A DNA stretch of 64,000 bases from Brugia malayi (Eukaryota > Nematoda > Chromadorea > Rhabditida > Onchocercidae): contig NW_025062284.1 of the NCBI RefSeq assembly GCF_000002995.4, forward strand, positions 372,001-436,000, given 5' to 3'. Shown one piece after another: positions 50,311 to 61,103 of this stretch. Made by a program: the position numbers and the translations under genes. The notes under the pieces were generated by a model. That model searched no databases. It was not told the DNA's origin and saw only the letters and a program-made list of their open reading frames with translations. The stretch's first letter is position 1. The number at the start of each line of letters is the position of its first letter.

Positions 50311-51107
50311 GTAAAAAAAAAAAAAAAATCCAATCAAGAAAAAAAAAAGGAACACAAATGTCGCATCACACTGATAAACTGGTTTGATAAAAGTGTCAAA
50401 CAATAAAACAGGTACCATAAAAAAGTCTTTTTGAGAAGTGTTCTTTACCTTTTAAATATGAAATCAAAAATTTTAAACAATCTTAGCATCTCATAATTAC
50501 TAAGTGATAAGCAAACTGATAAGCTCAGTAATGCTCAATATTCTCAAATATTTTAAAATAAAAATATATATTGCATGCATACATTCACCTTATCACTAAC
50601 TTAATCAAATTAAATTTGTGATAAATGAAAGAGAATAATTTATATGTGTATTAAATGAAAACGAATAAAAATATTTAATTAAAAAAAAGAAATGGAAATT
50701 TATTTAGAAATTAAAATAAATAAACTTATTTGCATTTGCATTTTCAATTATTCATTTACAGTTAATGATATCATTTTTTATCAATAAATATTTCATATAA
50801 ATGATGCAAAAACAAAAAAACAAAAAAACAAAAAAAAATATTTAAAAAATAAAAAGCAAATGAAAATGGAATGAAGGAGCAGGAAGAAGGAGAAGAAAAA
50901 TTAAACCTTTAAAAACTATTCGATAACTAAATGTTATGTGTTTGTAATGCTTCTCTCTTTTGCTTTTCTTCTTTTCATCTTTTTTTTTTTTTTTAAATTA
51001 TCAAATTGATTGATGATTTGTGACAACAGTAGCAAGTAGAAGTAGTAGCAACCAATCCACCAATCAGCTATTTTTCTTCATTACAAAATATTAAATGTAT
51101 TGTATCA

Positions 51108-51830
51108 ATTTCTCATCTATGTAAAGAAACAAACATATAAATAAATAAATAAACAAACATGAAAGCAATGATTTGGACAAATTTTCAATATTTTTTATTT
51201 TTTTGTCAAAATTTGTCAAAGCATTCAATTTCTCATCTATGTAAAGAAACAAACATATAAATAAATAAATAAACAAACACGAAAGCATTGATTTGGACAA
51301 ATTTTTTATTTTTTTGTCAAAATTTGTCAAAGCATTCAATTTCTCATCTATGTAAAAACAAACAAATAAATAAACAAACAAATAAACAAAGATGTAAGCA
51401 ATGATTTGGACAAATTTTCAATATTTTTTATTTTTTGTCAAAATTTGTCAAAGCATTCAATTTCTCATCTATGTAAAGAAACAAACAAATAAATAAATAA
51501 ACAAAGATGTAAGCAATAATTTGGACAAATTTTCAATATTTTTTATTTTTTTGTCAAAATTTGTCAAAGCATTCAATTTCTCATCTATGTAAAGAAACAA
51601 ACAAATAAATAAACAAACAAAAATGAAAGCAATAATTTGGACAAATTTTCAATATTTTTTATTTTTGCCAAAATTTGCCAAAGCATTCAAATTCTCATCT
51701 ATGTAAAAACAAACAAATAAATAAGCAAATAAATAAATAAACAAACAAACAAATAAACAAATATGAAAGCATTGATTTGGACAAATTTTTTATTTTTTTG
51801 TCAAAATTTGTCAAAGTATTAAAATTAATT
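51108..51830. repeat. tandem repeat of about 115 bp, about six copies
   Basis: Unit: CATTCAATTTCTCATCTATG, TAAAGAAACAAACA, an AAAT/AAAC tract of variable length, AAAGCAATGATTTGGACAAA, then TTTTGTCAAAATTTGTCAAA. Weak open frames arise because the unit has few stops on the - strand. Confidence 0.92.
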
Positions 51831-52062
51831 TGCTGTGAAAAAGTGTCATTCAATATAAGAGTAGAGTAGAGAATATTTTTACGTGAAAAAATAAAAAAAA
51901 AAAACACAAACTAAAACAAATTAAAGCAAAAAAAAAGAAACGTTCAAAAAAGATTTCTATTTTTTTTAGAAATAAAAAGAGAGAGAGAGAGAAAAAAAAA
52001 AGGTAAAAAATATGTTTATAAATTATTAGATATTTCATATCAAAAAAATCAATGTAATAAAA

Positions 52063-52096
52063 TTTAAAGTTACGTGAAATATCACGTAACTTTAAA
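52063..52096. repeat. perfect 15-bp inverted repeat
   Basis: TTTAAAGTTACGTGA, loop AATA, then TCACGTAACTTTAAA. Confidence 0.85.
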
Positions 52097-52200
52097 ATTT
52101 GAAATGATCTAATTGTAATAATAATTAAAGTAAATATCATTGCGTCAATTATTAAAAAATTAAAACTGAAAATTAAGCAGTATACGTCCAATAATTAACT

Positions 52201-52239
52201 TCTCAGGTAAATGTGACATATTGTCACATTTACCTGAGA
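52201..52239. repeat. perfect 18-bp inverted repeat
   Basis: TCTCAGGTAAATGTGACA, loop TAT, then the exact reverse complement. It lies about 105 bases after another perfect hairpin and about 380 bases before the large pentanucleotide array. Confidence 0.88.
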
Positions 52240-52618
52240 TCATGAATACTGATATGAATTAATCAATACTGATATGATACTGATATGATTTATTTATTGA
52301 AATGTATTGGTAATCACGAAAAGATGAGATGAATATTTTGTTGAAAAAAAACTTAAATTATACTTCATTTTAAGAAGAAAAAAGAATCAAATTTTACACC
52401 TGAAATAAAATTTGAAAATTAAAAAAATTTTTTTTTTTGGACATTTTCAAAAAAATCTATTTTTTTTAAAAATTTCACAAACAAATAAATAATGCAATGA
52501 AATTTGTTTTTGGAAATATTTAGAATTTGTTACTATTGTCTTCAACAAATTTCTTCTACCTTCTAGCATCTGTAATTATGAATATTTCAAACAATAACGC
52601 TTCAATGAACAGAACACA

Positions 52619-55600
52619 TTTTATTTTATTTTATTTCATTTCGTTTTATTTCATTTCATTTCATTTTATTTCATTTCATTTCATTTTATTTAATTTCGTT
52701 TTATTTCATTTCGTTTTATTTCATTTCCTTTTTATTTCATTTCATTTCGTTTTATTTCATTTCATTTCATTTATTTAATTTCGTTTTATTTCATTTCGTT
52801 TTATTTCATTTCCTTTTTATTTCATTTCATTTCATTTTATTCCATTTCATTTTATTTCATTTCATTTCGTTTTATTTCATTTCGTTTTATTTCATTTCCT
52901 TTTTATTTCATTTCATTTCGTTTTATTTCATTTCATTTCATTTTATTTAATTTCGTTTTATTTCATTTCATTTCATTTTATTCCATTTCATTTTATTTCA
53001 TTTCATTTCGTTTTATTTCATTTCGTTTTATTTCATTTCCTTTTTATTTCATTTCATTTCGTTTTATTTCATTTCATTTCATTTTATTTAATTTCGTTTT
53101 ATTTCATTTCATTTCATTTTATTCCATTTCATTTTATTTCATTTCATTTCGTTTTATTTCATTTCGTTTTATTTCATTTCCTTTTTATTTCATTTCATTT
53201 CGTTTTATTTCATTTCATTTCATTTTATTTAATTTCGTTTTATTTCATTTCATTTCATTTTATTCCATTTCATTTTATTTCATTTCATTTCGTTTTATTT
53301 CATTTCGTTTTATTTCATTTCCTTTTTATTTCATTTCATTTCGTTTTATTTCATTTCATTTCATTTTATTTAATTTCGTTTTATTTCATTTCATTTCATT
53401 TTATTCCATTTCATTTTATTTCATTTCATTTCGTTTTATTTCATTTCGTTTTATTTCATTTCCTTTTTATTTCATTTCATTTCGTTTTATTTCATTTCGT
53501 TTTATTTTATTTCATTTCATTTTATTTCATTTCATTTTATTTCTTTTCCTTATTATTTCATTTCATTTCGTTTTATTTCATTTCGTTTTATTTCATTTCT
53601 TTTTATTTCATTTCATTTCGTTTTATTTCATTTCGTTTTATTTCATTTCGTTTTATTTCATTTCATTTCATTTTATTTCATTTCATTTTATTTCATTTCA
53701 TTTCGTTTTATTTCATTTCATTTCATTTCATTTATTTCGTTTTATTTCATTTCATTTTATTTAATTTCGTTTTATTTCATTTCGTTTTACTTCATTTCCT
53801 TTTTATTTCATTTCATTTCGTTTTATTTTATTTCATTCCATTTTATTTCATTTCCTTTTTATTTCATTTCATTTCGTTTTATTTCATTTCGTTTTATTTC
53901 ATTTCATTTCATTTATTCCATTTCATTTTATTTCATTTCATTTCGTTTTATTTCATTTCGTTTTATTTCATTTCCTTTTATTTCATTTCATTTCGTTTTA
54001 TTTCATTTCCTTTTTATTTCATTTCATTTCATTTTATTTAATTTCGTTTATTTCATTTCGTTTTATTTCATTTCCTTTTTATTTCATTTCATTTCATTTT
54101 ATTCCATTTCATTTTATTTCATTTCATTTCGTTTTATTTCATTTCGTTTTATTTCATTTCCTTTTATTTCATTTCATTTCGTTTTATTTCATTTCATTTC
54201 ATTTTATTTAATTTCGTTTTATTTCATTTCATTTCATTTTATTCCATTTCATTTTATTTCATTTCATTTCGTTTTATTTCATTTCGTTTTATTTCATTTC
54301 CTTTTATTTCATTTCATTTCGTTTATTTCATTTCATTTCATTTTATTTAATTTCGTTTTATTTCATTTCGTTTTATTTCATTTCCTTTTTATTTCATTTC
54401 ATTTCATTTTATTCCATTTCATTTTATTTCATTTCATTTCGTTTTATTTCATTTCGTTTTATTTCATTTCCTTTTTATTTCATTTCATTTCGTTTTATTT
54501 CATTTCATTTCATTTTATTTAATTTCGTTTTATTTCATTTCATTTCATTTTATTCCATTTCATTTTATTTCATTTCATTTCGTTTTTATTTCATTTCGTT
54601 TTATTTCATTTCCTTTTTATTTCATTTCATTTCGTTTTATTTCATTTCATTTCATTTTATTTAATTTCGTTTTATTTCATTTCATTTCATTTTATTCCAT
54701 TTCATTTTATTTCATTTCATTTCGTTTTATTTCATTTCGTTTTATTTCATTTCATTTCATTTCATTTATTTCGTTTTATTTCATTTCATTTTATTTAATT
54801 TCGTTTTATTTCATTTCCTTTTTATTTCATTTCATTTCGTTTTATTTCATTTCATTTCATTTTATTTAATTTCGTTTTATTTCATTTCATTTCATTTTAT
54901 TCCATTTCATTTTATTTCATTTCATTTCGTTTTATTTCATTTCGTTTTATTTCATTTCCTTTTATTTCATTTCATTTCGTTTTATTTCATTTCATTTCAT
55001 TTTATTTAATTTCGTTTTATTTCATTTCATTTCATTTTATTCCATTTCATTTTATTTCATTTCATTTCGTTTTATTTCATTTCGTTTTATTTCATTTCCT
55101 TTTTATTTCATTTCATTTCGTTTTATTTCATTTCATTTCATTTTATTTAATTTCGTTTATTTCATTTCATTTCATTTTATTCCATTTCATTTTATTTCAT
55201 TTCATTTCGTTTTATTTCATTTCGTTTTATTTCATTTCCTTTTTATTTCATTTCATTTCGTTTTATTTCATTTCATTTCATTTTATTTAATTTCGTTTTA
55301 TTTCATTTCATTTCATTTTATTCCATTTCATTTTATTTCATTTCATTTCGTTTTATTTCATTTCGTTTTATTTCATTTCCTTTTTATTTCATTTCATTTC
55401 GTTTTATTTCATTTCGTTTTATTTTATTTCATTTCATTTTATTTCATTTCATTTTATTTCTTTTCCTTATTATTTCATTTCATTTCGTTTTATTTCATTT
55501 CGTTTTATTTCATTTCCTTTTTATTTCATTTCATTTCGTTTTATTTCATTTCGTTTTATTTCATTTCGTTTTATTTCATTTCATTTCATTTTATTTCATT

Positions 55601-58600
55601 TCATTTTATTTCATTTCATTTCGTTTTATTTCATTTCATTTCATTTCATTTATTTCGTTTTATTTCATTTCATTTTATTTAATTTCGTTTTATTTCATTT
55701 CGTTTTACTTCATTTCCTTTTTATTTCATTTCATTTCGTTTATTTTATTTCATTCCATTTTATTTCTTTCCTTTTTATTTCATTTCATTTCGTTTTATTT
55801 CATTTCGTTTTATTTCATTTCATTTCATTTTATTCCATTTCATTTTATTTCATTTCATTTCGTTTTATTTCATTTCGTTTTATTTCATTTCCTTTTATTT
55901 CATTTCATTTCGTTTTATTTCATTTCCTTTTATTTCATTTCATTTCATTTTATTTAATTTCGTTTTATTTCATTTCGTTTTATTTCATTTCCTTTTTATT
56001 TCATTTCATTTCATTTTATTCCATTTCATTTTATTTCATTTCATTTCGTTTTATTTCATTTCGTTTTATTTCATTTCCTTTTTATTTCATTTCATTTCGT
56101 TTTATTTCATTTCATTTCATTTATTTAATTTCGTTTTATTTCATTTCATTTCATTTTATTCCATTTCATTTTATTTCATTTCATTTCGTTTTATTTCATT
56201 TCGTTTTATTTCATTTCCTTTTATTTCATTTCATTTCGTTTTATTTCATTTCATTTCATTTTATTTAATTTCGTTTTATTTCATTTCATTTCATTTTATT
56301 CCATTTCATTTTATTTCATTTCATTTCGTTTTATTTCATTTCGTTTTATTTCATTTCCTTTTATTTCATTTCATTTCGTTTTATTTCATTTCATTTCATT
56401 TTATTTAATTTCGTTTTATTTCATTTCATTTCATTTTATTCCATTTCATTTTATTTCATTTCATTTCGTTTTATTTCATTTCGTTTTATTTCATTTCCTT
56501 TTTATTTCATTTCATTTCGTTTTATTTCATTTCATTTCATTTTATTTAATTTCGTTTTATTTCATTTCATTTCATTTTATTCCATTTCATTTTATTTCAT
56601 TTCATTTCGTTTTATTTCATTTCGTTTTATTTCATTTCCTTTTTATTTCATTTCATTTCGTTTTATTTCATTTCGTTTTATTTTATTTCATTTCATTTTA
56701 TTTCATTTCATTTTATTTCTTTTCCTTATTATTTCATTTCATTTCGTTTTATTTCATTTCGTTTTATTTCATTTCCTTTTTATTTCATTTCATTTCGTTT
56801 TATTTCATTTCGTTTTATTTCATTTCGTTTTATTTCATTTCATTTCATTTCATTTTATTTCATTTCATTTTATTTCATTTCATTTCGTTTTATTTCATTT
56901 CATTTCATTTCATTTATTTCGTTTTATTTCATTTCATTTTATTTAATTTCGTTTTATTTCATTTCGTTTTACTTCATTTCCTTTTTATTTCATTTCATTT
57001 CGTTTTATTTTATTTCATTCCATTTTATTTCATTTCCTTTTTATTTCATTTCATTTCGTTTTATTTCATTTCGTTTTATTTCATTTCATTTCATTTTATT
57101 CCATTTCATTTTATTTCATTTCATTTCGTTTTATTTCATTTCGTTTTATTTCATTTCCTTTTATTTCATTTCATTTCGTTTTATTTCATTTCATTTCATT
57201 TTATTTAATTCGTTTTATTTCATTTCATTTCATTTTATTCCATTTCATTTTATTTCATTTCATTTCGTTTTATTTCATTTCGTTTTATTTCATTTCATTT
57301 CATTTCATTTTATTTCGTTTTATTTCATTTCATTTTATTTAATTTCGTTTTATTTCATTTCGTTTTACTTCATTTCTTTTTATTTCATTTCATTTCGTTT
57401 TATTTTATTTCATTCCATTTTATTTCATTTCCTTTTTATTTCATTTCATTTCGTTTTATTTCATTTCATTTTATTTAATTTCGTTTTATTTCATTTCGTT
57501 TTACTTCATTTCTTTTTATTTCATTTCATTTCGTTTTATTTTATTTCATTCCATTTTATTTCATTTCCTTTTATTTCATTTCATTTCGTTTTATTTCATT
57601 TCGTTTTATTTTATTTCATTTCGTTTTATTTCATTTCGTTTTATTTCATTTCATTTCATTTTATTTTATTTCATTTCGTTTTATTTCATTTTATTTTATT
57701 TTATTTCATTTTATTTCATTTCGTTTTACTTCATTTCCTTTTTATTTCATTTCATTTCGTTTTATTTATTTCATTCCATTTTATTTCATTTCCTTTTTAT
57801 TTCATTTCATTTCGTTTTATTTCATTTCGTTTTATTTTATTTCATTTCGTTTTATTTCATTTCATTTCATTTTATTTTATTTCATTTCGTTTTATTTCAT
57901 TTCATTTTATTTTATTTCATTTCATTTCGTTTTATTTCATTTCGTTTTATTTCATTTCATTTCATTTTATTTCATTTCATTTTATTTCATTTCATTTCGT
58001 TTTATTTCATTTCATTTCATTTCATTTATTTCGTTTTATTTCATTTCATTTTATTTAATTTCGTTTTATTTCATTTCGTTTTACTTCATTTCTTTTTATT
58101 TCATTTCATTTCGTTTTATTTTATTTCATTCCATTTTATTTCATTTCCTTTTTATTTCATTTCATTTCGTTTTATTTCATTTCGTTTTATTTCATTTCAT
58201 TTCATTTTATTCCATTTCATTTTATTTCATTTCATTTCGTTTTATTTCATTTCGTTTTATTTCATTTCCTTTTTATTTCATTTCATTTCGTTTTATTTCA
58301 TTTCCTTTTTATTTCATTTCATTTCATTTTATTTAATTTCGTTTTATTTCATTTCATTTCATTTTATTCCATTTCATTTTATTTCATTTCATTTCGTTTT
58401 ATTTCATTTCGTTTTATTTCATTTCCTTTTTATTTCATTTCATTTCGTTTTATTTCATTTCATTTCATTTTATTTAATTTCGTTTTATTTCATTTCATTT
58501 CATTTTATTCCATTTCATTTTATTTCATTTCATTTCGTTTTATTTCATTTCGTTTTATTTCATTTCCTTTTTATTTCATTTCATTTCGTTTTATTTCATT

Positions 58601-59406
58601 TCGTTTTATTTTATTTCATTTCATTTTATTTCATTTCATTTTATTTCTTTTCCTTATTATTTCATTTCATTTCGTTTTATTTCATTTCGTTTTATTTCAT
58701 TTCCTTTTTATTTCATTTCATTTCGTTTTATTTCATTTCGTTTTATTTCATTTCGTTTTATTTCATTTCATTTCATTTTATTTAATTTCATTTCATTTCA
58801 TTTCATTTCGTTTTATTTCATTTCATTTCATTTCATTTATTTCGTTTTATTTCATTTCATTTTATTTAATTCGTTTTATTTCATTTCGTTTTACTTCATT
58901 TCCTTTTTATTTCATTTCATTTCGTTTTATTTTATTTCATTCCATTTTATTTCATTTCCTTTTATTTCATTTCATTTCGTTTTATTTCATTTCGTTTTAT
59001 TTTATTTCATTTCGTTTTATTTCATTTCGTTTTATTTCATTTCATTTCATTTTATTTTATTTCATTTCGTTTTATTTCATTTTATTTTATTTTATTTCAT
59101 TTTATTTCATTTCGTTTTACTTCATTTCCTTTTTATTTCATTTCATTTCGTTTTATTTTATTTCATTCCATTTTATTTCATTTCCTTTTTATTTCATTTC
59201 ATTTCGTTTTATTTCATTTCGTTTTATTTTATTTCATTTCGTTTTATTTCATTTCGTTTTATTTCATTTCATTTCATTTTATTTTATTTCATTTCGTTTT
59301 ATTTCATTTCATTTTATTTTATTTCATTTCATTTCATTTTATTTCATTTCCTTTTTATTTCATTTCATTTCATTTAATTTAATTTAATTTCATTTTATTT
59401 CATTTC
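52619..59406. repeat. 6.8-kb pentanucleotide satellite (TTTCA/TTTTA/TTTCG) with higher-order structure
   Basis: The whole block is built from TTTCA, TTTTA, TTTCG, TTTCC and TTTAA words on the + strand, with TTTTTA length variants. The marker TTATTCCATTTCATTTTATT recurs at 141-base steps (52841, 52982, 53123, 53264, 53405). A rarer marker, TTTCTTTTCCTTATTATTTC, recurs near 53541, 55457, 56716 and 58645, showing longer nested repeats. The strand is strongly asymmetric: T-rich, almost no purine runs, and G almost only in TTTCG. It contains no plausible gene; the F/I/S/H/L frame at its left end is an artefact. Confidence 0.98.
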
Positions 59407-60672
59407 CAGTTTTTATCATTTGCTGCTAATTTTAATGTCTTTTACTGAGATAAGAAACAACCACAAAAAGCTCTCAAATTTAAAAAATTGCCTTTTCTGC
59501 AAATAATTTTTTTTTTTTTTTACTTTGGTAATTTTCCATTTCATGAAGACATATATACTTTTTTCTTCAGTAATATTTTCTTATCAAGCAATTTTGTTTG
59601 GAAAAAAAAAATTTTTTTTCTTTTTTTTTTTTCTCAGAACGAAATATATATAATTTGAATTTTAATTTTATCCAAAGCAATTAAAAATACTTTAATTGAA
59701 AAATTACCAATTTCCATTATATTATTTTCGTCAGTAATTTTTTCCTCTTTCTTCAAGTTTCTACTTTTTTTTTTGTTTGTCACAGAATTAAATTAAATTG
59801 CAGAAGAATAATTTAACAACAAATAAAAAAGTTTAAATTTGCAAATGAAAATTGCCCGATAAAAAAAAAGATTTTTAAAATTGATATATGAGTAAGAAAG
59901 TAATTAAAATCATATTTATGCTAATAAAAATTAATCAGCTTCGTCACATAACTAATTAATTTACAATTCTCATACAAAAAAATTATTAAACTATTTGAAA
60001 TTTATGAACAAAAAAAAAAAACAAAAAATAAAAAAAACAATATACTTGGAAATCACTGATTTCACTAGTAAACTTAAGTTTGACAAATTTTGTTCAATCA
60101 TTTGACAGATGGATTAACATCAATTTAATTATCAATTTGCAGTTTTATCTATTAAAACCATTCATACCACTTTTATTCTAATAATATTTATTTCAGTATA
60201 TAAAATTAAAAGAAATTACTTAAATTATCACAAAATTTTTAAAACAGAAAACAAAGCTTCCAAAGCAAATGCATATGAATGATAGGTAAATAACAAACAT
60301 ACCTGATCCTTGGGTAAATTTTGTATTTTGAAGGGTAAACAAACATGCAATCAATTTCTACAATTTATATTTGGTTAAAATAATTTTTCAACATTTTTCT
60401 TGAATTTCTATGCTTCATCCAAAATTACTGCTACTTTATTACTCTAACATCTATTACTTACTTACGATCATATTTCCGTATTATGATCATTTCGCTTAAC
60501 TGAAAAGTTTCCGTAAAATTATGCTAGATCATTCGACTACCACAAACAATTAAAGTTAACTGTTCTACCTAATTAATGTTCAGTGATTTGAGCTAAGAAT
60601 AACGCTTAGAGCTTAGATTTGTTATTGTATAAGCAAAATTTTAATTTCATTTAACCTAATTTACATCATCTC
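59407..60672. other. no gene seen
   Basis: AT-rich flank between the satellite and the kynureninase 3' side; A and T runs only. Confidence 0.5.
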
Positions 60673-60823
60673 AGGATTCCGCCATTTTGTGGAAATTAAT
60701 TAATTAAATCAAGATTCCGCCATTTTGTGGAAATTAATTAATTAAATCAAGATTCCGCCATTTTGTGGAAATTAATTAATTAAATCAAGATTCCGCCATT
60801 TTGTGGAAATTAATTAATTAAAT
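60673..60823. repeat. 39-bp tandem repeat, four copies
   Basis: GATTCCGCCATTTTGTGGAA followed by ATTAATTAATTAAATCAA recurs every 39 bases from 60674, essentially without divergence. It lies about 280 bases beyond the kynureninase stop codon, so it may be in or just past the 3' UTR. Confidence 0.93.
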
Positions 60824-61103
60824 ATTCTAAGTGTTAGATGAGAAAAAAGTTATAAGAATGTTGTCCAGTTTAAGCACTGATATGTTATGGATAAATTATG
60901 AGATTTATAATTTACTGCATCAAATTCTAACAAATACTAATAACTTTTATCAAATACCATATAAAAAAAAATCTGTACATATTTCTCATATTCATACGAC
61001 ATAAAAGGAATTTTCTAGAAGTAAAAAAAATAAAAATTTGTGAATAGTTGTTAAATACAATTCTAATCTTTTTTTAGTAAAAAAAAAAAAAAAAAAGTTC
61101 AGA

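Noticed and set aside
52527..52778. F/I/S/H-rich frame at the start of the giant array
   Set aside because: Translated TTTCA pentamers; it ends as soon as the repeat phase shifts.
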